DNA of 64,000 bases from Mortierella sp. BCC40632 (lineage: Eukaryota > Mortierellomycota > Mortierellomycetes > Mortierellales > Mortierellaceae). The stretch is from positions 1 to 64,000 of the forward strand of contig WAEK01000027.1 in assembly GCA_011634665.1 (NCBI GenBank), in the 5' to 3' direction. The first letter of the stretch is position 1; every line of letters starts with the position of its first letter. Positions 1 to 10,911 of the stretch are shown here, piece after piece. The position numbers and the translations under genes were made by a program. The notes beneath the pieces are model-generated. The model saw only the letters and a program-made list of their open reading frames with translations. It had not been told where the DNA came from and made no database searches.

Positions 1-132
1 AGAGGCATTCTTGATTTCCCCCATTCTCCTACAAAGACCGCCGCTCGTGAGGCCCCTCGAAGGTCTGAAACAAGGCAAACGAACCATTGCTGCCTACACT
101 CACGAGTTCCGCCGCTTGAGACGACGCTGCCC

Positions 133-1028
133 TGTAGAAATCACAAACAGGCCGCTGGGGAAATAGGATCAAATGGGTCTACGGTCAGTCTATCTTCTAC
201 AAATCTACTTTCAACTCTCATAACGACGAAGGGAGAATACGTACAGAAATGGGAATGACAATGTCCTAGAGCAATCTCAGGAGAACAAGAACCAAAGTGG
301 GGGAAGAAAACCGATCGGGCTGAGGAAAATTATGCTAAGTCCAAAGTAGGCAAATTTACACTGTGTGAATAAGCAAAAAAATGAGATTCAGACAAAAGAG
401 TTGGTGTCGTGCCAGAGTCCAAAGACAAAGACCAACCTTTTGTCGATATATCTCGTTTTCACAGGAATTTTCCAGAAGAACAACAATGGGACAGGACCGA
501 GAGAAAGTGATCAAGATGCTATTCTGAAAGGATGGGGATGGCACAAATGGGTTCGAGTCAATCAAGCTGGCACTGGTAGCTGTCCACACGAGGAATAAAC
601 AGCTCGATCAAGAAAGAAAAAAAAGAAAAAGAAAGGGAAAGAAAGGATGGGATAGCAATGGCAAGAAGCCACGCGGATGTCTCTTGATCCTCCTCGTGCG
701 AGTCTTGGCTTCTTGATCCCACGATCGTTGAAGTATTCTTGCAATGGTCCAAGGAGGGGAGAAGGTCGATAAACGTCGCGTTGCAGACGGGTCGCCAGGA
801 GCACTTCGATGGCATGGAACGAGCGGTCGGCAGCGCAAAGTCCATATGACTTAGGGTGGATGTCGCATGTCTGTCGTTGGGTAAGGGTCGCTCAACAAGG
901 GGAGGGAGTAACTTACTCTTCAAAGACGGCAGGCAGATGAAATACAAAGAAGGGGCATCCCCGAGCAAGGAAGCTTGCTCGGTGTCTTTTATTTCACTAT
1001 CTTCCGATATCGTAGTTGCTACATGACA
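133..1028 (-). repeat. Diverged LTR-like insertion in gag, inverted
   Basis: This segment splits Gag. Part of it (about 780-960) reads as a diverged reverse complement of the 495-bp LTR at 1314-1808: both contain GGGTCGCCAGGAGC, GGCATG-AACGAGCGG and a GGGTGGA stretch in the same order. Its right end, GTTGCTACATGACA, resembles the reverse complement of the other LTR's start (CTACACGACA). Its left end begins TGTAG. I infer a related, older LTR inserted in the opposite orientation. No exact target duplication is visible and the middle is not clearly alignable by eye, so the boundaries are approximate. Confidence 0.5.
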
Positions 1029-1313
1029 ACGCGTCCCTACACTCGACGACGAAACTGCCTTACACTGGTACATGAAAGGCCTACACTATGATACTAGCAA
1101 AGAGGTTCGCCTTCGTGAGCCCAAATCTTTGGATGTGGCCATCCAACAAGCTACAAACGTGCATGCCATCCTCTTCCCTGAGGGCCTTACCTCCAAGACC
1201 ACCCCTGTCAAGGACCCTAACGCCATGGACATTGACTCTATGCAGATGATGATCAATAATCTCTCTGCCCAAGTCAATTATTTGTCAAACCTTTCGAATA
1301 ACCGAGGCAGCGT

Positions 1314-1808
1314 TGTCGTGTAGTAACTGACACTGGTCGCAGTAGTTACGATTTTAGCCCTTTCCAAGAGGTGGACAACTTGGGGCTGCGGAGCCATCTG
1401 GTCTGCATGCCCCTCAATAGATCGTAGATGAATAAATACTTGAGCAGGCTCTTGTTTGCTCCTGGTCGTTTCTTCCTTTTGTTTTTGTTCCCTGTTGACT
1501 TTGAAAGTAAGATGCGTCCACCCTTCCCCCTTCTTTTCTAGAAGCTTGATTTAGCTTTGTGCTGCCTTCCGCTCGTTTCATGCCATTGAAGAGCTCCTGG
1601 CGACCCGTTGGTAGCATGGCGCTTTTGATGTAAGATTCTTTCTCGTTTCGTCCCCCCTTTTCATTTTTTTTCCTTCCTTCCTGGCTGATGTTCCCACCTG
1701 AGCAATCCTATGACTCTCATTCATTGGCCCTCGACCAGATGACCGTCCCTTTGCCTCCCTCTCCTTTGAGCATCCCCCGTGTGTCTTTGGAGCAAGGAGC
1801 TACAGCAC
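1314..1808 (+). repeat. Solo LTR (about 495 bp) in gag, with target duplication
   Basis: The sequence starts TGTCGTGTAG and ends CTACAGCAC(A), giving TG...CA ends with short imperfect inverted repeats. A near-identical copy lies at 22407-22900. The flanking bases AGCGT at 1309-1313 and 1809-1813 are duplicated, as expected for integrase-mediated insertion. An AATAAA lies near 1430. There is no internal coding region, so it fits a solo LTR left by recombination. The parent element is not in this window. Confidence 0.75.
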
Positions 1809-2399
1809 AGCGTCCCTCGCCCAGCTAAGCTCACCAACGAGGAACGCGAATACCTCAAGGCGAACAGGGGATGCTTCAAATGTCGCAAAATAGGCCACAT
1901 GGCGGACAAATGCCGCACCTTTCCCCCTTCTGCGAAACCCTCCCGACAATTCAACAACATTGAAACCACTCCCCTCCCCAGGGCGCAGCAAACAGCCACT
2001 CCCCCCCCCCACCTCAGTCGGGAAAAGCCAACAGCAACTAGAAAAGGTCCAGACTCTTGTTGCTGCTACTCCCTCCTCCGATCTTCTGGACCATGGGAGA
2101 AATATTATTTCCTCTGAAAAGTTTTCTGTCACTTCCAATAAACCGATCGCTATTTCAGATAAAATACATACTTCTCCATCATCATGTTCGCCTTCCCACA
2201 ATCATTTACCTCACTCCACCGCCTATGACTATACTCTCCCCTTGCCTACTCAACCTGAGACAGGATTGGACGATAACACCTACCCTGCATTCAGTTCATC
2301 CCCATCATCCTCAATCTCCGAACCCTGCTCTACCTCAGTTCTATCTAAAAGCAAGATTCGCCGCCTACGTAAAAAGGCATTGGAGTCTCTACTTTCACA

Positions 2400-5300
2400 G
2401 TGGAGAAGGCAAAGTCGACACTCCTTACATTTATTTGCAATGTTGACGGCCATCCAGCGCGGGTCCTCATCGACGGCGGAGCCCAAGGCAATGTGGTCAG
2501 GAGTCTTTCATCAAAAACATTCAATCCCTACACTTGCATCTCCCCTATCCCTATCATCCTCCCAAATGGCTCCCAATCTTTTGCAGCACTCAAATCCAAC
2601 ATCTCCCTACAACGACACCAATACTCCACCACCCTTACCCCTATCGTCTACCCTCTCCCAAATATGACCTTATTCTTGGCAAGCCTTGGCTTGCTGAGAT
2701 CAACCCACTCATCAACTGGCGGACAAACAATCTACGGTTCCAACACAACGGCCTCACCATCGATTGGGAATGCACTGGTTTCAAATCGTCATCTATCTCA
2801 TCTCGCACTCGGGGACTTCTCCTCACTCACGTACATTTCTTCACTGAGGCAACAGACATCGGAAGCGAGATCTGCTTAGCCCCCTTATTCGGTCTCTCGA
2901 TGAGGGATAGCACAGATCAAACAAATCACTCTTCCACTCCCTCCTCCTCCACTCCTTCATCCACTCCTTCCTCCACTCCTTCCTCTGCCCCTCCTCCTCC
3001 TCTCTCTTCCTCTCCCCTTCCTCCTCTCCCTCTTCTCCTCCCCTTCTCCTCCGCTCCTCCCCCCCCAACCCCCCCCCTTACACCCCGACATCCACTCAAT
3101 TGTTTTGACGAATTCCCCAGACATTTCCCCCCCCCCCCTCCCATCAGGCCTTCCCCCCCGACCGAGGTGATGCTATGCGTATCGACACTGACCCAGCAGC
3201 AGACCCCCCCTTCCGCCCCGTCATTCGACTATCTGTTGCTGAACTTGACGAGCTAAAGAAACAACTGGACGACCTACTCTCCAAAAGTTCATCAAACCAA
3301 GCACGTCTCCGTATGGTGCCCCTGTTTTATTCGTCAAGAAGGCTGATGGCACTCTCCGAATGTGCGTCGATTATCGTGCTCTCAACAGTATCACAAGGAA
3401 GAATCGCCACCCGCTGCCCAGAATAGACGAGCTTATTGACAGATTCCGTGGCGCTCGCTACTTTACCAAGCTTGACCTCATTTCGGGTTACCACCAACAG
3501 CGCATCTATGGACCACACACGCACAAGACCGCTTTTCGCTGCAGATACGGTCATTTTGAGTTTAATGTGGTTCCATTTGGCCTCACAAATGCACCGGCTT
3601 CCTTTTCCAATATGATGCTGAAAGTACTCGATCCTGTTCTGGACAAGTGGGTTGTCGTCTACCTCGACGATATCTTGATTTATTCAAAAACCAAGACCGA
3701 GCATCTCCGCCATATTCGAAGTGTCCTTGCCCTCCTCCGAAAACATGGACTGTACGCCAAGCTGAGCAAGTGCTCTTTCATGAAAGAAGAAACGGAGTTT
3801 CTCGGCCATGTAATAACCAAAGATGGCGTTCACACCAATGCAGGGCTTGTTAAAGCGATCCGTGAATGGCCACGACCGGAGAAACAACGCGACGTTCAGC
3901 AATTTCTTGGTCTTGCGCAATTTTATCACCAATATATCAAGAATTTTGCCGACATCGCACTTCCCCTCACCTCCCTCCTTGGCGAAAACCATCAGATTCG
4001 TATGGGATGAAAACAGCGAACAAGCATTCCTTAGCCTCAAATCTGCAATCAGCTCCGCTCCAGTCCTACGAATCTTTGACCCCGATCTGCCGTCCACAGT
4101 GGAGACTGATGCCTCTGGATTTGCCATAGGTGCTGTTCTTTTTCCAAACAGACGCCGACGGATCATCCAGACCTGTCGCATTTACATCCCGCAAACTAAA
4201 CCCAGCTGAACGGAACTACCCTACCCATGAACAGGAACTCCTGGCTGTTGTCCACGCCCTCAAAACATGGCGCTTTTACTTAGACGGTTCACACTTTATT
4301 GTATATACCGATCACGATACGCTGAGACACTTTCCAACCCAGCCCAAACTGACAAGGCGCCAGGCGAGATGGATGGAACTCCTCCAAGAGTATGATTTCG
4401 AGTTCAAGTTCAAGCGGGGAATTGAGAACATCGTACCAGATGCTCTCTCTCGTCGTCCGGACCACCGCGAACCTGATAAACTTGAACCAGATCCTGTCCC
4501 TATGTCCATCAACTCTTTCAGCCTTCAGACGGATACAAGTTGGAGACAGCACGTTATAGAGGGGTATGCTGATGACCCTGGTCTTGCTCCCGTCTATGAG
4601 AGGTGTCTTCAAGGCCAACCACCACCACACTACTTTTTGCAGGACGGTCTATTGTATGTCGAGCGCAAGGGTGACCTATTACTCTGCGTCCCGAAGTCGT
4701 CCACTCTGCGTTTAATCCTACTCCACGAGGTTCATGATGCTGCAATATCAGGCCACTTCGGCTTTGACAAGACATACGCCACCTTACGGCGGTTTGCCTA
4801 TTGGCCTAAGATGTCAAATGATGTCCGACGGTATGTCGAATCCTGCTCGAGCTGCCAACGTAACAAAGCAGTCCGCCGCCTTCCAGCTGGACTTCTTCAA
4901 CCTTTAGCCATTCCAGAACAACGTTGGGACACAGTATCAATGGATTTCGTGGTAAAACTACCACAAACAGCACGCAAATTCGATGCAATCACTGTCTTCG
5001 TAGACAAATTGTCGAAACAGGTCCATTTTGCCCCTAGTCGGACTACAGATTCAGCAAAGGACGTTGCCAATTGTTTCTTTGCAAATGTCTTTTTCGCCTC
5101 CATGGGTTGCCCTCCACGATTGTCTCCGACCGGGATAGCAAGTTCACTAGTTCCTTCTGGAAGCGCCTCCACGAGCGACTAGGAACGAAGCTTGCCATGT
5201 CCTCAGCATTTTTCATCCGCAGACAGATGGTCAATCCGAACGAGCCATTCAAACTCTTAAGTCAGTTCTTCGGAGTCTAGTGAACCACAAACAGGATGAC

Positions 5301-6078
5301 TGGGACCTATACCTCCCTGCTGCAGAATTCGCATACAACAATGCCGTCAATTCATCCACAGGAGTCTCCCCATTTTTTTCTCAATCATGGATTCCATCCA
5401 CGGGTTCCTGCTTCCCTCCTCGGGCCCCCTGAAGAAGCTTGTCCCACAGACATGGATAAATTTGTTGCCTTGCAGAAGACCTCATTATCTCTGGCACAAG
5501 ACAGCCTTCTCTCGGCTCAGAATCAGCAAATCAAGAATGCTGATGCTCACCGGAGGCCACACTCATTCAAAGTGGGAGACCAAGTCTTGCTCAGTACGGA
5601 AAACATCACAACTGCGTATGACTCTAGCCGACCAGCTGCATCACTACGGGCTCGATACTTTGGCCCGTTCACACTCCTCGAACAACGAAGCCCGGTCTCC
5701 TTCAAGGTCGAGCTACCCCCTACATTGAAAATACATGACGTATTTCATGTCGACCGTTTTAAACCGTTTGTTCCATCTCCAGAGTCGCTTGGCCGCCGGA
5801 CTTCACCTCCTCCAGAACCCGATATCATTGAGGGTAATGAGGAACATGAAGTAGAGGCTATCTTAGCGCACAGGACGACACCCAAAACGAAAAAGACAAG
5901 TTTTCTTGTCAAATGGGTCGGGTACGATGCTGCTTCAGATGCCACCTGGGAGCCTCTCAAAAATCTTTCACATTGTGAAGACACCCTTAGACAGTACTGT
6001 AAGGATCACGACCTGCTTCACTTAATGGGGGAAGGTGTCACAGTATCGACCATCAGCACCCACCCCTTTAACCTTTGA
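2400..6078 (+). pseudogene. pol of Ty3 copy A (PR-RT-RH-IN-chromodomain)
   Basis: The aspartic protease motif IDGGAQ lies near 2470. The reverse transcriptase covers about 3170-3990, with the catalytic YLDD box at about 3660-3671. RNase H follows with TDASG near 4105 and YTDHDT near 4300. The integrase has an HHCC-type zinc region (H-x-H ... CSSC) near 4725-4860, then MDFVV near 4940, SDRDSKF near 5130 and the HPQTDGQSE segment near 5205, which together supply the D,D,E residues in different frames. A chromodomain (VKWVGYDAASDATWEPL) lies at about 5905-5965. A Ser/Thr/Pro- and poly-C-rich stretch (2930-3160) has expanded between protease and RT. Several single-base frame changes make it non-functional. 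Confidence 0.92.
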
Positions 6079-6203
6079 GGTCATGTCCACTCCCACCCCT
6101 ATAACTTAAAAGGTCCACCTCACTCACATGTATAAATAGTCCCTTCACCTACCACCAATAAAGATCATCTTTTCCTGCCACTCCCTTCTTTGTTAGACAG
6201 ACC
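6036..6203 (+). repeat. 3' LTR of Ty3 copy A
   Basis: It begins TGTCACAG immediately after the purine tract and ends near GTTAGACA. It contains a TATAAATAG box near 6130 and AATAAA near 6158, the usual layout of a short LTR promoter and poly(A) signal. The Pol stop codon lies inside it. The right end abuts integrase sequence of another element directly, so the exact end is uncertain. Confidence 0.65.
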
Positions 6204-6892
6204 AACTGGGACCTCTTTTTGTCTGCTGCCGAATTTGCATACAACAACTCGGTCAACCCTACCACTGGATACTCGCCCTTCTTCTTGACCATGGGCTACC
6301 ACCCCCGACTCCCCTCATCTCTTCTCCAACCTACGGAAACCAGTGTACCAAGTGTGGATGACTTTGTCAACGCTCAGTCCTCCAGCCTCCAAATAGCCCA
6401 GGAAAATATCCGTTTGGCACAAGAGAACCAGGAGTGGAATGCAAATATGATCATGCTGAACGCAGAGAACATCACCATCCCAGCATACAGCACAAGATCA
6501 TCGAAAAAGCTGCAACAGCGCTTTATTGGACCATTCCCCCTCCTGGAAAAGCACTCACCTGTTACTTTCAAGGTTGAACTGCCTCCTGCCATGAAAATCC
6601 ACGATGTCTTCCATGTGGACAGGTTCAGACACTACCACCCTTCACCAGAGGACCTTGGAGCTAGGACTCCTCCACGAACCTGACCCCGAGATAGTCGACG
6701 GCGAAGAGGAGTACGAGGTAGAAGAAGTGTTGGAGTACCGAAGGCACAGGAGGCAACACCAATTCCTAGTTCGCTGGAAGGGATACACTAGAGAAGACGA
6801 TACCTGGGAGCCAGTCAAGAACCTAGAGCATTGCCCCGATCTAGTAGAAAAATTTAAAAAAGATAATGGGTTGGATTTTTAAAAGGGAAAGG
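6204..6892 (+). mobile_element. Ty3 chromovirus fragment B: integrase C-terminus and chromodomain
   Basis: The sequence joins copy A's LTR in mid-integrase at TNWDLFLSAAEFAYNNS, which aligns with copy C's TNWDLSLPSLEFGYNNS. It continues through the conserved KVELPPAMKIHDVFHVDRF segment to a chromodomain (FLVRWKGYTREDDTWEPV) that ends at a stop near 6882. One frame change occurs near 6660. Everything 5' of this point is missing. The abrupt junction suggests recombination between related elements or a truncated copy that landed next to copy A. Confidence 0.88.
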
Positions 6893-6962
6893 TGTACCAG
6901 TATAAATAGACCCTCCCTCCCCCTCTAATAAACAGCAGCTCTTGTGAGCCCTTACTGTTGCA
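6893..6962 (+). repeat. Short LTR remnant of fragment B
   Basis: After a purine-rich AAAGGGAAAGG stretch, 70 bp run from TGTACCAG to CTGTTGCA, with TATAAATAG near 6900 and AATAAA near 6927. The end CTGTTGCA matches the end of the copy C LTR. It is much shorter than 183 bp, so an internal deletion is likely. Confidence 0.6.
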
Positions 6963-7043
6963 TGGTGGGACATTGTCGCTAACAGCTCCATAACAAAAAG
7001 AGATAACGACAAGCGGTTTTTTTTTTGTTAGATTGTTGAAATA

Positions 7044-8672
7044 AAGTGAATCCATAGATCGATCAATGATTTTTTTAGAAATGCATTCTGGCAGATTGCT
7101 CATTCGTCTATGATGCATCCCAACTGGAGACCACCGTGGGAAAATAAGTCAGCCACTTATCTATGTCCTGCTTCAGTTGCACAGACCTGCAGTAGGGAAG
7201 ACTTGATGTATTTTTTTTTTTTGTTTCACTTGTCACATTGAGCCATCACTGGATTCATGGATCCTCATCGGATGATTGCTTCTCCATGGAGGGTCAGTAT
7301 TTAGTGTGTCCTCCTTTGCTACGTAGCACAGCTTCAATGCGCCGAGGCATGCTCTCATACAATTTATGGATCAACTCTGGCGAGAGTTTTACCCATTCGT
7401 CTTGGACTCGTTCCCAGAGCTCATTCCAAGTCATTTCGGCAAATTGTCGTACTGATTGAGGCGACGCTTGAGGATACTCCAGACACGTGTTCAATGATGT
7501 TGAGGTCCGGGGATTTCGCTGGCCACTTCACAACTCTAAACTCCTGTTCTGCAAACCATCTCTTTACTATGTTTGCCATATTGCACTTTGGAGTTGTCCT
7601 GTTGGAAGATGGAGTCTGCTGGGTCCATGCCGGGCCCATTCGAATGAGCTGGTAACATAATCCTGGAGAACCTGGAGGTACATTTCCCGAATTCTTATTC
7701 CTTCTTCGATCCAGCAGAGGTCGCCTGGGGAATTGTAAGTGATGCATCCCCAGATCATCATCTTGCCTCCGCCACCTTGTGGAGTTCGACGGACCTGCTG
7801 ACGCGAAAGCTTCCTGTGTTCAAGGTCGCTGTAGTAGAACTGTCTGCCAAATGTTCCCACGCGGCTGATCATGCTCTCATCGGAGAACATTACTTTCTTC
7901 CATTCTTCGACAGTCCAGTCTTTGTGCGCTTTTGCAAATTCATACCTCTCGTGAATGTGATTGGGGAAGAGATCAGGTCGTTTCTGCTTGACAGATGCTT
8001 TGATGCCTCTCTTACGTAGATTGGTCCGCACAGTCTCAATCTGGACATGCACCCATCTCGCTCCTGAATGAACCGCTGAGCTTGACGAAGTGTTTCCATT
8101 TTGCCAGTTTTGAAATTGCGGGCAACAAGGACCATCGTTCTCTCTGGAATCTTAACATTGAGGACCTGGTTTTGATGGAGGAACGTTTTCTTGAATACCT
8201 TTACGAATGTTGACAGCGGTCCCAATGGAGACATCAAGGGCACTTGCCACTTGTCTAACTGATTTCCTTTTGCATCAGCAGATCTTTGACCGATTCCTTT
8301 TTCTCAGGAGAGAGGTGCTTTGGGGGGCCTTCGAGTTCGCTCCAATGGCTGCTGCATTGTGGTTCAAAAGACTGGGAGAGAAGAATATTCAAGCTGGGTG
8401 AATGATTGGTTAGGGAAAAAAAAAGACATGCAATAGAGAGATGTCTCTCAGCCTTTCTACTTTTCCAGCGTTTGATCAATGTGACTTCTCTGCTACATCA
8501 GGTAAACTATTGATGTATAGCTCTACTAAAGGAGATGGAGAGCAATCAGTTTAAAGTTGAAGGATCACCCATTCTCCCATGAGAGTTCCCCATTGGAATG
8601 CATCATAGACGAATGAGCAATCTGCCAGAATGCATTTCTAAAAAAATCATTGATCGATCTATGGATTCACTT
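7044..8672 (-). mobile_element. Tc1/mariner transposon I
   Basis: Two inverted terminal repeats of about 85 bp start AAGTGAATCC and match almost perfectly (left 7044-7128, right about 8588-8672). Each is flanked by a TA dinucleotide (7042-7043 and 8673-8674), the hallmark target of the superfamily. The length, 1629 bp, is typical of Tc1/mariner elements. The single gene inside lies on the minus strand and is broken. The outer 45 bp of the repeat are shared with the fold-back element at 10965-11768, which suggests this family supplied its transposase. Confidence 0.93.
7294..8400 (-). pseudogene. Tc1/mariner transposase (frameshifted)
   Basis: Pieces in different frames give a full DDE transposase. 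An N-terminal helix-turn-helix region lies near 8200-8370 (LSPEKKESVKDLLMQKE followed by SVRQVASALDVS). The catalytic segment contains VMFSDES (first Asp, near 7890), a QDNSKCN stretch (second Asp, near 7590) and SPDLNIIEH (DE, near 7510). The last 65 residues read in a further frame. Such enzymes cut and paste the element at TA sites. With several frame changes it should be inactive. Confidence 0.88.
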
Positions 8673-8674
8673 TA

Positions 8675-9108
8675 TATTACTTTCTGAACTAAATAAAGAG
8701 CAAGGAATGGTTGATTGAAGAAATTGTGCGAAAAATGCACAATTAAAAAAATTGAAAACATTGAAAGGATTTTTGGGGGCACTGTATCTGCCATCAGCTG
8801 TCATCTTACAGCGTCGCCTCAATTACTCTACCATCCTGGATTGGCTCTGCTCTCGCGATACTATCAAAGGCGAGAATCCTTTAGACATTATCCTTAAGGA
8901 AAGGAAACGAAATCTTTGCGACATCAACATCTACAATTCTCGGACGAGAGAACAGACGATAATAGCTTTTGCAAACGTATTAGTGTGGAGCAGCATGGGA
9001 GATCAAGAGCGGTTCATGGCAATTTGCAATTGTCACTGTGGTAACAAAGGCAAGTGACAAGTAGTTGTCCAGTATCTGATCAACCTGAGATCAAGGTTCA
9101 AGGCTGAG
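8675..9108. other. Spacer between transposon I and the solo LTR
   Basis: AT-rich sequence with one unremarkable 101-codon plus-strand frame (8752-9057), beginning MKTLKGFLGALYLPSA and ending CNCHCGNKGK. I recognise no domain, signal or homologue and do not call it a gene. The solo LTR at 9109 begins about 50 bp after its stop. Confidence 0.4.
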
Positions 9109-9291
9109 TGCGACAGTGTCCTCTTCAAGCTGCGCCCTTTGCCACTATTTGTGACTGTCCAGTTGCTACCACTGCCGCGCTCCCTCCCATTTGCCACCAA
9201 ACCACTTGTATAAATAGTTAGCTTTCTCATTACTTTAATCTTCAGCAATAAACTGCCCAAACCAAAGACTCCCTGGCCTCTGACTGTTGCA
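9109..9291 (+). repeat. Solo LTR of the Ty3 copy C family
   Basis: 183 bp from TGCGACAGTG to CTGACTGTTGCA, the same length as the LTRs of the complete element at 17056-22271. By eye it differs from them at four positions, all C/T transitions. The flanking CTGAG is duplicated (9104-9108 and 9292-9296). It carries TATAAATAG and AATAAA. A solo LTR with intact target duplication records an insertion followed by LTR-LTR recombination that removed the body. Confidence 0.95.
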
Positions 9292-9708
9292 CTGAGTGAA
9301 AAAAAAAAAATAAAAAAAAAAAATAAAAAGACAAGCGGATGGTCAATGCACAGACCGCGAGCAGATCCAGCAAAAGTACCTGCTCATGGTAGTGAAATAC
9401 AGCCTTGACCGCTGTAAAGACACAGGGTCACCTCTTTCTTTTAGCCATCTTGACTGCAGTCTTTCTTCTTATTCTCCCTCACCGCGACAAACAAATCGAG
9501 GCTGTCGTGGCCCTCATGAGGCAGTGTCTCATTTTCCTAAGATAACCACTTAACCCAGTGAACAATGAAACGATGCCAAGTGCAGTGCACTGGAAAGAGT
9601 GACTCAACAATCAGCAATGAGGGATAAGAAGAAAGAGATGAGAGCTCTGCTTCAATTTAGCCTCATTCTTTGCACCCTCATCCAGATCCTTTCACTTATT
9701 CACTTATT

Positions 9709-9744
9709 CATCCACTCTAGCATTCACTCTAGCATTCACTCTAG
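9709..9744. repeat. 12-bp tandem repeat, three units
   Basis: Units are CATCCACTCTAG followed by two copies of CATTCACTCTAG. Confidence 0.9.
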
Positions 9745-9764
9745 CAGGACAGATAAAAAAAAAG

Positions 9765-9870
9765 GAGGATTTGAAAAAGTAGGATTTGAAAAAAAAGGGT
9801 GATTCGATAAAAGTAGGATTTGAAAAAGGATAGTTTAAAAAAAGGATAGTTTGAAAAAAGAATAGCTTGG
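9765..9870. repeat. Degenerate GGATTTGAAAAA tandem repeat
   Basis: Units of about 14-17 bp built on GGATTTGAAAAA or GGATAGTTTGAAAAA recur head to tail about seven times with small changes, consistent with slippage in a satellite-like tract. Confidence 0.75.
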
Positions 9871-9954
9871 TTGGAGGTGGAATTTGAATACAAGTTCTTG
9901 GTCCTACTTGCCACTGCTATGCCATTGCGTAACAAACAGCTTTAATCCGAGGAA

Positions 9955-10690
9955 TATGTGTTCAAAAAGTCTTTTTGTCGCTCTCTTTCTCTATCAGTTG
10001 ATGAATATGTCGGTTTGAAGACTGTGCACCGCACACATGGACCCCCTGGTGCCTCAAGAAAAAAGAAGTTAGTGCTGATTCATGTCAAAAAGCACATGAG
10101 GGAAGTTGGCGGCAGCAGAACTGAAGTATGTCAAGAATCACGCATTGGAGATGTTTAGGCCAGAGAGTCCATCAGGTACAACTGAGCAGACAAAGTAGCT
10201 TTTTTTTTTTTTTTTACTGACTCTTCGTCTTTTATTGTTCTAGAGGTATCCCCGTCGGATAGATGGTGCGATAGTTGCCAACGGTACCATATCACCCGGT
10301 CCTGGGGTAGCTATCAACATCCAGCCTAGTGTCGCAGGAGTGTTCCATCATTCATTCCAGTGATGCTGGTCGGGATGGGAGGGACAGGAGTAGGAAGCCG
10401 ATTGAAGGACATGCTAGGTGGGGAATAGGAAGATGAGAGAGCAGCATATGCGGTCTAGAGTGTTTGGACTTACGAGTTCAGGACGAGCCAGATGTGCGCA
10501 GAGTGCTTTGGACAACTGAGGAAGGCACGGTCGCGTAGTATTATTGATGGCAATTTCAGGTACATGGGGCAATGGAGTGTGCCAACAGTTTGTATTTCGA
10601 TAGCAGGAGGGTCGAATCTTCTCTCGGCAGAGCGGAGAGCGTTAAAGCCATTTGTCAGGACTGTGCGTCCCACCAAGCATACCTGTTCAT
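9955..10690 (+). pseudogene. Decayed Fanzor/TnpB-like nuclease, copy 1 (C-terminal part)
   Basis: Broken frames align with the copy at 14515-15420. Shared pieces in order are THGPPGAS, KLAAAELKYVKNHA, GMGGTGVGSRLKDML, then YEFRTSQMCAECFGQLRKARSR and ISIAGGS. The (N/Y)E(Y/F)xTSxxCxxC box followed by a basic stretch is the zinc-ribbon start of TnpB-family RNA-guided nucleases (Fanzor in eukaryotes). The second Cys pair and the final RD-x-NA box are largely lost here. Stops and frame changes occur throughout, and the N-terminal half is not visible. The family assignment is inferred from motif order, without a search. Confidence 0.55.
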
Positions 10691-10740
10691 ATTCACAGGA
10701 GAAAATTCAACCCTGTTCATATTCACAGGAGAAAATTCAA
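10681..10740. repeat. 30-bp tandem duplication
   Basis: Two adjacent copies of a 30-bp unit (10681-10710 and 10711-10740) differ only at the first base. The unit includes TGTTCATATTCACAGG. It lies at the end of the decayed Fanzor-like frame. Confidence 0.95.
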
Positions 10741-10758
10741 CACCCCATACCTCTAGCA

Positions 10759-10903
10759 TAGTGTTTCTCAAAAAAAGTCCGAGCCAAAAAAGTCAGTCCC
10801 ACACAATGTAAATTTTCGAGCCGAGTCGGGTGAGCTTTCACCGAGAAATTTTACATTGTGTGGGACTAGTTTTTTTGGCTCGGACTTTTTTTGAGAAACA
10901 CTA
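10759..10903. mobile_element. hAT-type MITE (145 bp) with 8-bp target duplication
   Basis: The ends TAGTGTTTCTC and GAGAAACACTA are perfect inverted repeats that extend inward with few mismatches (CAAAAAAAGTCCGAGCC and its complement), so the element can fold on itself. The 8-bp CTCTAGCA is duplicated at 10751-10758 and 10904-10911. An 8-bp duplication and ends of the form YAGTG are hallmarks of hAT elements. It has no coding capacity. A second element with the same end type lies at 24161-24324. Confidence 0.9.
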
Positions 10904-10911
10904 CTCTAGCA

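Larger units (their letters stand above)
2..2120 (+). pseudogene. gag of Ty3 copy A, split in three pieces
   Basis: The first piece (2-132) encodes a retrotransposon Gag segment with QGKR...YTHEFRRL, matching the equivalent part of copy C (QGKRGVAEYTNEFRRY). The second piece (1029-1313) continues with MKGLHYDTSKEVRLREPK, matching RGLDPETSKQVRLRQPK. The third piece (from about 1809) carries a zinc knuckle of the form C-x2-C-x4-H-x4-C at about 1872-1913 for RNA binding. Between the pieces lie two insertions, 133-1028 and 1314-1808. The open frame resumes on each far side, so the gaps are insertions and not lost coding sequence. Confidence 0.85.
2..6203 (+). mobile_element. Ty3/gypsy chromovirus copy A (5' end outside window, decayed)
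   Basis: A retrotransposon body runs from inside gag at the window edge to a 3' LTR. The order is gag, zinc knuckle, aspartic protease, reverse transcriptase, RNase H, integrase and a C-terminal chromodomain, which defines the chromovirus branch of Ty3 elements. Reading frame changes occur repeatedly (near 3100-3350, 3990-4010, 4140, 5090-5215 and 5280), and two LTR-like sequences interrupt gag. It cannot encode a continuous Gag-Pol. A polypurine tract (ATGGGGGAAGG) precedes the 3' LTR near 6036. The related copy at 17056-22271 served as the guide for domain order. Confidence 0.95.
9292..9954. other. Non-coding stretch with short tandem repeats
   Basis: It begins with A-rich tracts (9299-9330). 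At 9709-9744 a 12-bp unit (CATTCACTCTAG and one variant) occurs three times. At about 9765-9870 a degenerate unit close to GTAGGATTTGAAAAAG recurs about seven times. No credible gene is visible. Confidence 0.6.

Noticed and set aside
2926..3144. Gly- and Glu-rich frames opposite the Ser/Pro stretch
   Set aside because: They are the antisense of the low-complexity linker inside the Ty3 pol region.
10759..10903. TA-duplication reading of the 10.8-kb MITE (mariner-type)
   Set aside because: A longer exact 8-bp duplication (CTCTAGCA) and YAGTG ends fit hAT better than a bare TA.
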